Below, piece by piece: positions 35,588-43,770 of a DNA stretch of 64,000 bases (position 1 is its first letter; each line of letters begins with the position of its first letter). The notes under the pieces were generated by a model. The model did not search any database and was not told the origin of the DNA. It worked only from the letters and a program-made list of their open reading frames with translations. Origin of the DNA: JACOTK01 sp963743945 (lineage in GTDB: Bacteria; Actinomycetota; Acidimicrobiia; Acidimicrobiales; CADCSY01). The DNA is taken from positions 310,001 to 374,000 of the forward strand of contig CAVURO010000001.1 in the NCBI GenBank assembly GCA_963743945.1, written 5' to 3'. Both the position numbers and the translations under genes were made by a program.

Positions 35588-36229
35588 ATGGGCGACACCG
35601 ATACAACGAGATGGCCAGGGATCCGAACGCCTGTGGAGCTGTTGAGCCACCACTGGCCGGACTGGCTCCCGTCTCGTGTCGAGGACCTCGACAACAAGCG
35701 CATGGTCGTCTCCGCCCCGACCACGCCCACCATTCCCTTCCTGATGCCCGACCCCGGCGACTCGGTCAAGGTGCACTGGGTCAGCCACCGGGGAATTTGC
35801 GAGCTCTCCGCCAGGGTCGACCTCTGCAGACGCGCTCCCGCACCCGTCTGGGTGGTGACGGCGACGTCCGAGCCGACGCTGCACCAGCGTCGACGTTTCG
35901 CCCGCATCTCGGTCACCCTTCCGGTTGCCCTCGCCGTCGGTGGATCCGAGAACGAGACGACCACGACCCTCAACATCGGCGAGGGCGGGATGACCTGCAT
36001 CCTCGCACGCGATCAGAGCCTCACGCCGGGTGACATGGCCGAGGTCATCGTCAATCTCGATGAAGAGGCGTTCTACACCCGAGCCATGTGCCTCCGCATC
36101 GACGCCACCGAAGCCGGCCGTGCGAGCGCAAGCTTTCAGTTCGAGCAACTCGAACCCCATCAGGCCGACCGAATTCGGCGATTCATCTTCCAGGAGGAGC
36201 TCCGGCGTCGAGCACAGGGTCGTCACTGA
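35588..36229 (+). CDS. PilZ domain protein (c-di-GMP receptor candidate)
   Basis: 213 aa with an N-terminal YcgR-like beta domain and a C-terminal PilZ domain. The arginine motif is QRRRFARISV and the second motif TLNIGEGGM, which has Gly where D/NxSxxG usually has Ser. Ligand binding is therefore likely but needs testing. It lies 1.4 kb from an HD-GYP gene. Upstream, 35424-35587 holds a 12-bp tandem duplication and no gene. Confidence 0.82.
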   Translation: MGDTDTTRWPGIRTPVELLSHHWPDWLPSRVEDLDNKRMVVSAPTTPTIPFLMPDPGDSVKVHWVSHRGICELSARVDLCRRAPAPVWVVTATSEPTLHQRRRFARISVTLPVALAVGGSENETTTTLNIGEGGMTCILARDQSLTPGDMAEVIVNLDEEAFYTRAMCLRIDATEAGRASASFQFEQLEPHQADRIRRFIFQEELRRRAQGRH

Positions 36230-36301
36230 GGACCTCCCGTCGTGGGCATCGCAAACCCGTGTCGTCCGGGCGCCACACCTTTGGGCCGGCGGGCCACATG
36301 C

Positions 36302-36895
36302 CTAGTCCTCGTCGGCCGGCGCCACGATCTCGTCAAGTCGCCCCAGCAGGCGCTCCCTCACCTCTTCGACCGGCGGCGAGGCGTCGAACACCTGCAGAAT
36401 CCCCCGCCTCTCGTAGTAGTCGAGCAGAGGCGCCGTGTTCTGTTCATGGACGCTCAATCGATGTCGAATGACGGCCTCGGTGTCGTCAGGTCGTCCCGAC
36501 TCCTCGCCTCGGCGCAACAACCTCTCCACCAGGACCTCCGGTGGCGCCTGAAGAGCAACCACGGCATGGAGCATGAATCCCGCGGACTCGGCGAGCTCAT
36601 AGGCCTTCTCCGCCTGGGCGAGCGTTCGGGGGAAACCATCCAGCAGATAGCCCCCCGATGCGCAGGCAAGCGCGATCGACTCGGCCAACATCTCGAAGAC
36701 GAGGTCATCAGGAACGAGATCACCGGCTGACAGGTAGGGCTCCAGGTGCAGACCGATGGGCGATCGCTCCCGAACGTGGCGACGAAAGAGGTCACCGCTC
36801 GAGATGTGGGTGATCTTGAAGCGTTCGACGATGAAGGCAGCCTGCGTGCCTTTCCCCGACCCTGGAGGACCCAGCAGGATGGCACGTAGATTCAT
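36302..36895 (-). CDS. adk: adenylate kinase
   Basis: 197 aa: P-loop GPPGSGKGTQ, then HISSGDLFRRHV, DGFPRTLAQA and LLRRGEESGRPDDTEAVIRHRL. The LID is the short type without zinc cysteines. Interconverts AMP, ADP and ATP. It is outside the ribosomal secY cluster where actinobacterial adk usually lies, so it may be a second copy. ATG 36895 follows TAAGGT by six bases. Confidence 0.92.
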   Translation of the reverse strand: MNLRAILLGPPGSGKGTQAAFIVERFKITHISSGDLFRRHVRERSPIGLHLEPYLSAGDLVPDDLVFEMLAESIALACASGGYLLDGFPRTLAQAEKAYELAESAGFMLHAVVALQAPPEVLVERLLRRGEESGRPDDTEAVIRHRLSVHEQNTAPLLDYYERRGILQVFDASPPVEEVRERLLGRLDEIVAPADED

Positions 36896-36901
36896 GGGTG
36901 G

Positions 36902-36907
36902 ACCTTA
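36902..36907 (-). promoter_or_regulatory. -10 element (TAAGGT) for adk
   Basis: Minus-strand TAAGGT ends six bases before ATG 36895, consistent with a leaderless transcript. Confidence 0.4.
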
Positions 36908-36976
36908 TCGGGCGCCATGGCCGGCCTGGACACCGACCGACCGGTCACCGCCGTCTCGATCCCGGGGATCCACACA

Positions 36977-38803
36977 TCACACCGAGCTGAAGGTGACCGT
37001 CAGGGTGCCGGGGCCACCGTTGCCCGTCACGGTGGCCGTGATCGTGTAGCTTCCGCGGACCGATGGAACGACATAGTCCCTGGGACCGAGAAGCCCACGA
37101 CCCATCATGTCGTACGGTGAAAGCCGGGATGTGTGCGTCCCCCCCGGAAACGCATAGGCCACGGTGTCCCCGGTCGACTTCGCGAAGACGTAGACGGACG
37201 AGCCGGCCGGGAACGACGCCCCGTCGAGTGGCTTGGCGTTCAGGTGAAACTTGGAAGTCGACACCATCAAGCTCAGGCGCCCCGCCGGTATCGACTGCAC
37301 GACCTCGGTCGTCGACGTCGGCGTCTGGGTCAATTCCGAAACGGGGACTGATGACGACATCGAAGGGGTCGACGTAGGTGGGGTGGTCGACCCATCGGAT
37401 GTCGGTGGCCCCTCGACGATCGACGTCACGGTCGGCGCCGAAGGATCAAGGGTGGTTGTGGTGACGAGATCAACGGACTCGTCGACGACCCGGACCACCT
37501 CGCCGGTGGACTCGCCGTCGGATGAGCCGGCCGACTCACCGGCAGGCGACGGTTCCTTGCCGGCGATCCCAGGCTCTCCCTGCGGCCCGCCCAATTGGTG
37601 GGGCTGCGCGCCGGCGCTTGCCGCGGCCTGCACCACCACCGTCTCCTTCGATACGGGCGAGGGAGCCGGAACCACGTTCATGGCGCTCACCACTGCCGCC
37701 AGTGCGATCGGCACGGTCGCGTTGCCGACTGCCGCCGGCACGGCTGCCGCGGCGCTGGGGATGTTGAGGAGCTGACCGACATAGGGCGCCTGCGACAACG
37801 CCGCGAGTGGCCCTGCGATCAACCGGACCCGACCCAGCGAGATCGAGAGGAATGCCCGCACGACCTCCGGGGAGAAGTGCGTCCCGGCACACCGCGTCAG
37901 CTCGGCTCGGGCTGCGGAGGCGGACATCGCCTTCTTGTAGGACCGTACCGCCGTCATCACCTCGACGGAGTCGGCGACCGCGACGATCGCCGCGGCGCGG
38001 GGAATCTGTTCGGCTCGAAGTTGCCGTGGGTAGCCCGCCCCGTCCCATCGCTCGTGATGGCCGCCGATGGCCTCCGCCCACTCCCCGAGAAACTCCCGCA
38101 GCGGTTCGACAAGCCTCATGCCCTCCATCGGGTGGGTGCGAATGACCTCCCACTCCCGTGCGTCGGGCACTCCGGCCTTGTTGAGGATCTCCGGCGGAAC
38201 CATGAGCTTGCCGAGGTCGTGCAGCAGCGCTCCCCATTGAAGCTTCTGACGTTCCTCGGTGGAGAGCTTGAGCTCCTGGCCGATCATCTCCGCATAGAGA
38301 CGTACCCGCTCCGAGTGTCCCCTGGTGCGACGATCGTGATCGCCGACCGCCCCGATCAGATTGACCACCTGACGCGCCGCCTCGCCGGGGTCAGTGGACA
38401 GGCCATTCGTCCGTGTCTCGGCAACCAGCTGCGTGAGGCGACGACTGCTGCCCGACTTGAGCGCCGCCTTCAGACGGGAGGGCGCACGGTCGGGAAAGAC
38501 GAGCGACAGCTGCATCAGAACGGCCAGCGGCAGAAGCCTGCGGCCCACCTTGTCGCTGAGCCACACCACCGCGGTCGAGACCAGCATGATCGGCACCAGT
38601 CGAACCAGAACCTCTGGCGTGGTGTTGCCCCGGGGCAGGAGGCGGTTGGCGACGATCGAGGACAGAAAGGCCAGCAGAATCGGACCACACAGAACGACGA
38701 TCCTCAGTCCACGTGCCAGCCCGGGGCGCGCCTCCCAAGAACGGGAATCCGACGAAATCGATTCTGTCGATGCGTCCATCTCCCCAAGCGTCGGCTCGCC
38801 CAC
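36977..38803 (-). CDS. HD-GYP domain membrane protein with C-terminal extracytoplasmic region
   Basis: 608 aa. N-terminal membrane segments (IVVLCGPILLAFLSSIVANRLL, VLVRLVPIMLVSTAVVWL) precede an HD-GYP phosphodiesterase domain: GDHDRRTRGHSERV, HDLGKLMVPPEILNKAG, and GGHHERWDGAGYPR (HHExxDGxGYP). A further hydrophobic stretch (VPIALAAVVSAMNVV) is followed by a long Ser/Thr/Pro-rich linker and a small beta-rich domain (SSVYVFAKSTGDTVAYAFPGG, GSYTITATVTGNGGPGTLTVTF). It may couple an outside signal to cyclic-di-GMP breakdown. GTG 38803 or ATG 38779 could be the start. Confidence 0.85.
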   Translation of the reverse strand: MGEPTLGEMDASTESISSDSRSWEARPGLARGLRIVVLCGPILLAFLSSIVANRLLPRGNTTPEVLVRLVPIMLVSTAVVWLSDKVGRRLLPLAVLMQLSLVFPDRAPSRLKAALKSGSSRRLTQLVAETRTNGLSTDPGEAARQVVNLIGAVGDHDRRTRGHSERVRLYAEMIGQELKLSTEERQKLQWGALLHDLGKLMVPPEILNKAGVPDAREWEVIRTHPMEGMRLVEPLREFLGEWAEAIGGHHERWDGAGYPRQLRAEQIPRAAAIVAVADSVEVMTAVRSYKKAMSASAARAELTRCAGTHFSPEVVRAFLSISLGRVRLIAGPLAALSQAPYVGQLLNIPSAAAAVPAAVGNATVPIALAAVVSAMNVVPAPSPVSKETVVVQAAASAGAQPHQLGGPQGEPGIAGKEPSPAGESAGSSDGESTGEVVRVVDESVDLVTTTTLDPSAPTVTSIVEGPPTSDGSTTPPTSTPSMSSSVPVSELTQTPTSTTEVVQSIPAGRLSLMVSTSKFHLNAKPLDGASFPAGSSVYVFAKSTGDTVAYAFPGGTHTSRLSPYDMMGRGLLGPRDYVVPSVRGSYTITATVTGNGGPGTLTVTFSSV

Positions 38804-38923
38804 GCGTCGACTTGAGCGCTGCGTGGCCCGTCCCCGGCTCGGGGCGTGCGGACGGGCCCGAGCACTACCGGGGCGTCACTTCAACACTTCAACACTTGGC
38901 GACTCCCGAGGCTGACGACCGCC

Positions 38924-39829
38924 TCAGCTTGCCGTTGCCTCCGATTCCACGGAACCGGCCAAGCGGGACGTGAGCGTGCCTTCCCTCGCCGCGAACAGCT
39001 TCACCCGCCACTCCTCCATGAGCGCGGTGTTGTCATGGTCGTCGGGGTGGAAACCCTTGCGGTTGTAGGCCTGGATGTCCTTGGCGACCTTGCGGTTCAG
39101 CCATGGCGACGTCCTCAGTCGACCAAGGCTCCTGCGAAGCTCCCCGAGCTTCCTCACTCCCGGGTCGGTGAACAACATGGAACCAAGGGCCATGAGGCCG
39201 ACGCCTCCCACAAAGCCGACGGTCACCAGACGCATCGTGGTGGCTCGAATGAAGTGGTTGCCACAGACCTGCTCGTAGACGTCGAACGCGACCGTCTTGT
39301 GCTCTGACTCCTCGAGTGCGTGCCAGAGGAAAAGCGACTGAACCTCTCCGTCCATCATCCCACGGGCCTTCGGATCGGACAGGAGCACCTCGGCCAGCGT
39401 CGAGGTGTAGTGCTCGAGGGCTGCGGTGATCGCCAGTTGCACCTTCTTCGGCAGCGCTTTGCGCCCGATCCCCAAGCCGATGCCCACCGCCCGATGGATG
39501 AGGAGCGTCGGATAACCCAACTCGGCGAGGCGCTCGTTGAATCGCTCGTGCTCGCGACTGTGCATCGCCTCCTGGCCGATGAAGCCCGCCACCTGACGCT
39601 TCAGCTCAGGGTCGGTGATCCGATCCCGATAGTTGCGAACGGAGTTCACGAAGAAGTCCTCGCCCTCGGGAAAGACTGCGGAGAGGGTGCTCACGATGTG
39701 GCTCATCGCGATGTCGTCATCGATGAAGTGACGGGACAGGTTCTCCTCCGGGTACTCGAAGGTGATGCGACGGGTCTTCACCGTTCGTGCGGGAATCGCA
39801 TTCGCCGGAAGCGTGACGGAACTGCTCAT
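38924..39829 (-). CDS. metal-dependent hydrolase of the PF10118 type (ferritin-like helical protein)
   Basis: 301 aa. Paired metal motifs EAMHSREHERFNERL and HALEESEHKTVAFDVYEQV indicate a di-metal helical bundle of the predicted metal-dependent hydrolase family. The N-terminus has TRRITFEYPEENLSRHFIDDD. ATG 39829 follows a strong GGAGGA and overlaps the monooxygenase stop (ATGA), making it the last gene of a coupled TetR-monooxygenase-hydrolase operon. The true chemical activity is unknown. Confidence 0.8.
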   Translation of the reverse strand: MSSSVTLPANAIPARTVKTRRITFEYPEENLSRHFIDDDIAMSHIVSTLSAVFPEGEDFFVNSVRNYRDRITDPELKRQVAGFIGQEAMHSREHERFNERLAELGYPTLLIHRAVGIGLGIGRKALPKKVQLAITAALEHYTSTLAEVLLSDPKARGMMDGEVQSLFLWHALEESEHKTVAFDVYEQVCGNHFIRATTMRLVTVGFVGGVGLMALGSMLFTDPGVRKLGELRRSLGRLRTSPWLNRKVAKDIQAYNRKGFHPDDHDNTALMEEWRVKLFAAREGTLTSRLAGSVESEATAS

Positions 39830-41397
39830 GATGTTTCCTCCAGAAGTCCGGCCTCGGCGAATGCCGGTTCCGGTGGCGTTGACACGGTCTCCGACCGCAA
39901 AGGGGTAAAGGTGTAGTCGTCGAAGGGGAAGGTTCGGGCAGCCACCCACGCCTCTGCGGCGCTGGTCGGACGCAGGAACGGGGTATCCCCGTGATGATCA
40001 AAGTAGTAGCTGTTGGCGGTCGAGCAGTTGTTGGTGTTGAACAGGGAGTGACTCATCCGTTCGCGCATGATCGCCGTCCACTGATCGGTCGCATCCTGCG
40101 TCACCTCGACGGCGCCCGCATGGCGGCGTTGCGCCTCCTTGATCACCCGCACGATGTGGGTCGACGCCGTCTCGACCAGCACGTGCCAAGTGCCGCCGGT
40201 CCACCCGTAGGGACCGAAGATCATGAAATGATTGGGCAGCTTCGGAATGCTGACGCCCTCATAGGATTCGAGACGAGTGGTTTCGTAGAACGTGGCAAGA
40301 TCGAAGCCGTCCCGTCCGCGCACGGGCGTGCGCCGATAGTTCTCCGGGTCGCTGGACATGCGGAACCCCGTCGCCAGGATCAGCACATCGACCGGCCTCT
40401 CGACGCCGTCAGCCGTACGAACGCCGGTCGGCGTCACGGCCTCGATGGAGTCGGTCACCAAGGTCACGTTGGGCTTGTTGAACGTGCTGAGATACCTGCT
40501 CGAGACCGACGGACGCTTGCAACCGATTCCGTACTGGGGCGTCAGCTTCCTGCGGATCTCGGGATCGCGGACCTGAAGCCGGTACCAGATCTGGCGCCCG
40601 AGCAGCGCTGCCCCCTTGGCAAAGTACGGGTACCTCTCGTGATGACGGACGAGGTCGACGAGTCCGATCTCGATCAGTCGGGTCGCAAATCGCCTGACCT
40701 GTTGCTGAACGGCGGGAAATCGGGCGAAGAAGCGCTGAAGCGCTGCAGGCATGACCGGGTCGATCTTCGGCCCCACCCAGATCGGCGTGCGCTGGTACAC
40801 GTCGAGATGGGACAGCATCGGCGCGATCTCGGGAATGATCTGAATCGCGCTTGCGCCGGTGCCCACGATGCCCACCCGCTTGCCTCGCAGGTCGTAGTCG
40901 TGATCCCAGCGCGCCGAGTGAAGGATCTTGCCCTCGAACTGATCCACTCCCGGGATATCCACGGGCTTGGGCTCGACGAACGAGCCGATGGCGCTCACCA
41001 CGAACCGAGCAGTGAGCTCGTGGTCGGCGCCGATCTGCAGCCGCCAGAGCTGCTCGTCGGCATCCCAGGTGCGCGCCATCACCTCGCTGTTGAGGCGCAC
41101 GTGGGAACGAACGTCGTAGTGGTCGGCGCACTGGTCGACGTAGGTCTTCACCTCGGAACCCTTGGCGAACACCCGTGACCAGGTGGGCTTCAACTCGTAG
41201 CTGAACTGATAGGCCTGTGCAGGGATGTCCACGGCGATACCGGGATAAGTGTTGTCCCGCCAGGTGCCGCCGATGTCCGCAGCGCGTTCCAGGATCACGA
41301 AATCGGTGATGCCTTCCTTGGTGAGCGCAATCGCTGTGCCGATGCCTCCAAGGCCCGCTCCGATGATGGCGACTTCAAAATCAGGCTGCGATGTCAT
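39826..41397 (-). CDS. flavin-containing (Baeyer-Villiger-type) monooxygenase
   Basis: 523 aa. FAD motif GAGLGGIG, then GGTWRDNTYPG; the Baeyer-Villiger fingerprint FxGxxxHxxxW appears as FEGKILHSARW; the NADPH site is GTGASAIQIIPEI, and ATGF is present. It probably inserts oxygen into a ketone or oxidises a heteroatom. It overlaps the TetR stop at its start and the PF10118 gene at its end (both ATGA), so all three are co-translated. Confidence 0.9.
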   Translation of the reverse strand: MTSQPDFEVAIIGAGLGGIGTAIALTKEGITDFVILERAADIGGTWRDNTYPGIAVDIPAQAYQFSYELKPTWSRVFAKGSEVKTYVDQCADHYDVRSHVRLNSEVMARTWDADEQLWRLQIGADHELTARFVVSAIGSFVEPKPVDIPGVDQFEGKILHSARWDHDYDLRGKRVGIVGTGASAIQIIPEIAPMLSHLDVYQRTPIWVGPKIDPVMPAALQRFFARFPAVQQQVRRFATRLIEIGLVDLVRHHERYPYFAKGAALLGRQIWYRLQVRDPEIRRKLTPQYGIGCKRPSVSSRYLSTFNKPNVTLVTDSIEAVTPTGVRTADGVERPVDVLILATGFRMSSDPENYRRTPVRGRDGFDLATFYETTRLESYEGVSIPKLPNHFMIFGPYGWTGGTWHVLVETASTHIVRVIKEAQRRHAGAVEVTQDATDQWTAIMRERMSHSLFNTNNCSTANSYYFDHHGDTPFLRPTSAAEAWVAARTFPFDDYTFTPLRSETVSTPPEPAFAEAGLLEETS

Positions 41398-42092
41398 GCG
41401 GTGATCCTTTGTGAGGTCTGTGAGGTCTCCACGGTCGGTGCCGCAGAAAAGTTGGTGTCGATGACGGGCGAATTGAACGGCATCGCCGCCAGGAGCTTCA
41501 GTGCGACCACCGATTCGGGCATGTCGCCCGCAGCCGGTGGTTGGAGCATGCGCTCCACGGCCGCTCCGATGAGCACCGTGAGGGCGAACCGGACGGCAAC
41601 TCCCGGGTCGAACGGCGCAATCTCATCGTTGGCGCTGAACGAACGCCGGAATGCCTTCAGCACCCCCTCGTAGAACTTGGACTCGACGACGATCAACTTC
41701 GAGCGCAGGCGCTTGTCGGTCCGGGAGGCGGCGGCCAGATCGAGCCATGCCGCAAAGGTCGGGCCCTTGAAGAGGGTCCACATCACATCGATCGCCGCAG
41801 GCGCTCGCCGCTCATTGGTCGGCAGGGTGGCGAACTCCTCCTCGAACTCGGCGATGCGGCTGTCGAGCCATCCGTCAAGTGCAGCGACGGCAAGCTCGGC
41901 CTTGGTGGGAAAGTGATGAACGAGCGCGCCTCGGGAAACCCCGGCAAGTTTGACGACATCGTTGGTCGACATCCGGGCATAACCGTCCTTCGTCAGGCAC
42001 GCAATGGTCGCGTCGAGCAAGGACTGACGCGTGGTCGCCCGGCGCTCGGCCTGTGATCGACGTCCAACGGTCACCGTGACGGAGATTCCCAC
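41394..42092 (-). CDS. TetR-family regulator of the monooxygenase operon
   Basis: 232 aa. HTH: ERRATTRQSLLDATIACLTKDGYARMSTNDVVKLAGVSRGALVHHFPTKAELA. The C-terminal region is a generic ligand domain. The start is uncertain; GTG 42092 avoids the large palindrome at 42104-42150 that lies just upstream and is its likely operator. First gene of an operon with the monooxygenase and PF10118 genes, so autoregulation is expected. Confidence 0.87.
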   Translation of the reverse strand: MGISVTVTVGRRSQAERRATTRQSLLDATIACLTKDGYARMSTNDVVKLAGVSRGALVHHFPTKAELAVAALDGWLDSRIAEFEEEFATLPTNERRAPAAIDVMWTLFKGPTFAAWLDLAAASRTDKRLRSKLIVVESKFYEGVLKAFRRSFSANDEIAPFDPGVAVRFALTVLIGAAVERMLQPPAAGDMPESVVALKLLAAMPFNSPVIDTNFSAAPTVETSQTSQRITA

Positions 42093-42103
42093 GTGCCAAG
42101 AGT

Positions 42104-42150
42104 ACGAACACCACGAACAAACAGTCAAGCTGTTTGTTCGTGGTGTTCGT
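42104..42150. promoter_or_regulatory. 47-bp perfect inverted repeat, operator candidate
   Basis: Arms 42104-42124 and 42130-42150 are perfectly complementary over 21 bp with a 5-bp spacer. Each arm contains two hexamers (CGAACA-CCA-CGAACA). It lies between a divergent TetR gene and a flavin-protein gene. Confidence 0.85.
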
Positions 42151-42256
42151 CACACCCCGGATCGGGATGAAGTGACGTTCGACCCTGGATTGCCGGCCGG
42201 AGACTCGAAAGGATGGCATGCTCAACCCTTCTGGACGACGAGGCAGGGAAACGCCC

Positions 42257-42673
42257 ATGGCAGCTCGGACTTGGTTGGTCGACCTCCCCCCGGAGGCCTG
42301 CTCGGCGTTGATCGATGAGGCGACGGTCGGCCGTCTCGGCGTGGTGGTCGAGGGAAGGCCCATGGTCTTTCCTGTCGCGCACGTCATCGTCGACGGCGAC
42401 ATCATCTTCCCCACGAACCGAGGAACGAAGATGCACGCGGCGCTCGAGTGGCCCTGGGTCGGCTTCGAGGTCGACGCCGTGGAGGGGACTTGGGAAAGCG
42501 GCTGGAGCGTCATGGTCAGCGGCCGAGCAGAGGAGGTGACCGACCCCGACGTCATCGAACGTGCGGTGACCAGGAGAACCTCGCCATGGCGTACCGGTAG
42601 CGAGCTCGTGTGGATCCGCGTGATTCCCACGACGACCACCGGGCGTCGCATCGACGCGGAGCCGAACGACTGA
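42257..42673 (+). CDS. pyridoxamine 5'-phosphate oxidase-like (split-barrel flavin) protein
   Basis: 138 aa, split-barrel flavin-binding fold: LVDLPPEACSALIDEATVGRLGVVVEGRPMVFPVAHVIVDGDIIFPTNRGTK and VGFEVDAVEGTWESGWSVMVSGRAEEV. Members bind FMN, F420 or heme; the cofactor cannot be told here. ATG 42257 was chosen over 42218 because the family similarity starts there. It is divergent from the TetR operon across the palindrome, so it may share that control. Confidence 0.82.
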   Translation: MAARTWLVDLPPEACSALIDEATVGRLGVVVEGRPMVFPVAHVIVDGDIIFPTNRGTKMHAALEWPWVGFEVDAVEGTWESGWSVMVSGRAEEVTDPDVIERAVTRRTSPWRTGSELVWIRVIPTTTTGRRIDAEPND

Positions 42674-42686
42674 AGGGTCGCCTTTG

Positions 42687-43178
42687 CTACGGGCGCGCTC
42701 GGCGTTCGAGGTCGAGCAGGGCGCGCTTGCGTTCGAGGCCCCCGGCGAAGCCGGTGAGCGAGCCGTCCGCACCGACAACTCGGTGACATGGCACGACGAT
42801 GGCGATCGGGTTGCGGCCGACGGCAAGGCCCACGGCGCGAGATGCGCTCGGCCTGCCGATGTGTGCCGCAAGCTTGCCGTAGGACCACGTCTCACCATGG
42901 GGGATCTCGCGCAGCGCCTGGCAGACCTCTTGTTGGAACGACGTGCCCTGCAGGTGGAGCTTCACATCCATGTCGACCCGCTCGCCGGCGAAGTAGCTGT
43001 TGAGCAGCTCCACCACATCGCCGAACGCGCCCTCGCTTCGAGGCCACTGTGCTCGGTCAGCGGGCGCGTGCGCCTGCTCGTGCATGCACAGGTGCATCAG
43101 CACCTCGTCGGTGCCGCCCAGGGTGAGTGGACCGATGGGGCTGTCGACGACCCGGGAACGCGTGATTGCCGGAGCCAT
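42687..43178 (-). CDS. ogt: methylated-DNA--protein-cysteine S-methyltransferase
   Basis: 163-aa suicide repair protein for O6-methylguanine. Active-site PCHR in IAIVVPCHRVVGADGSLTGFAGGLERKRALLDLE, with upstream GTSFQQEVCQALREIPHGETWSYGKLA. Complete, without an Ada regulatory domain. Begins two bases after the preceding gene's stop, so probably one transcript. Confidence 0.95.
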   Translation of the reverse strand: MAPAITRSRVVDSPIGPLTLGGTDEVLMHLCMHEQAHAPADRAQWPRSEGAFGDVVELLNSYFAGERVDMDVKLHLQGTSFQQEVCQALREIPHGETWSYGKLAAHIGRPSASRAVGLAVGRNPIAIVVPCHRVVGADGSLTGFAGGLERKRALLDLERRARP

Positions 43179-43180
43179 GC

Positions 43181-43576
43181 TCAGCCCATCTGCGACGTGT
43201 GGTCGGGTCTGACACTGATCACGACGCGTTCATCGTTTGGCTGGTGCCAGGGATAGACATCCTGATCGAGGTAGCGCTTCGCCTGGCGATTGATGAATGC
43301 CAGGTCGTCGTCGGCCTCGATGCCGACGACGGTTCCCCGCACCTCGATGTAGCGATAGGGATTCGAGGGGTCCACGATCGACAGAGCCACCTTCGGCGAG
43401 CGCTTCAGATTCCGGTACTTCTGTCTGGTGGTTGTCTGGCTGAACTTGACCAACCCGTCGACGTACTCGAACCACACCGGGTTGTTCTGGGGCTCGCCGT
43501 CAGGACCGATCGTGGCCACATGAGCGACCGTGACCTGACTCAGAAGGTCCACGTGGGATTCGGGAATCGATGGCAT
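43181..43576 (-). CDS. PPOX-class flavin/F420-dependent oxidoreductase
   Basis: 131 aa, split-barrel: AHVATIGPDGEPQNNPVWFEYVDGLVKFSQTTTRQKYRNLKRSPKVALSIVDPSNPYRYIEVRG. This arrangement matches the actinobacterial TIGR03618-like PPOX class, in which F420 is often the cofactor. ATG 43576 has a GGAGGT site. It is followed closely by ogt. Confidence 0.87.
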   Translation of the reverse strand: MPSIPESHVDLLSQVTVAHVATIGPDGEPQNNPVWFEYVDGLVKFSQTTTRQKYRNLKRSPKVALSIVDPSNPYRYIEVRGTVVGIEADDDLAFINRQAKRYLDQDVYPWHQPNDERVVISVRPDHTSQMG

Positions 43577-43610
43577 CAGGACCTCCACGGGTTCACGCAC
43601 CTCGCGCAAT

Positions 43611-43646
43611 CGATGTGCTCGATATGCCCGATGTGCTCGATGTGCT
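43611..43646. repeat. four 9-bp iterons
   Basis: CGATGTGCT at 43611, 43629 and 43638 and a variant CGATATGCC at 43620 are contiguous. They lie in the 194-bp gap between divergent genes (43576 minus, 43771 plus), where they could be a regulatory site. Confidence 0.8.
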
Positions 43647-43756
43647 TGTCACCGGAAAGCCTAACCGGTCAAGCGTTCATGGCGTCCGGATCCTCTCGCC
43701 ATGCGGAACGGCGGGCGGAGCAGGTCGATCACCGGCTTGGCGCCGGCGCGCCACGG

Positions 43757-43762
43757 TAGGGT
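43757..43762 (+). promoter_or_regulatory. -10 element (TAGGGT) for the DUF2207 gene
   Basis: TAGGGT ends eight bases before ATG 43771; no ribosome-binding site is seen between. Confidence 0.4.
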
Positions 43763-43770
43763 GCGGTCTC

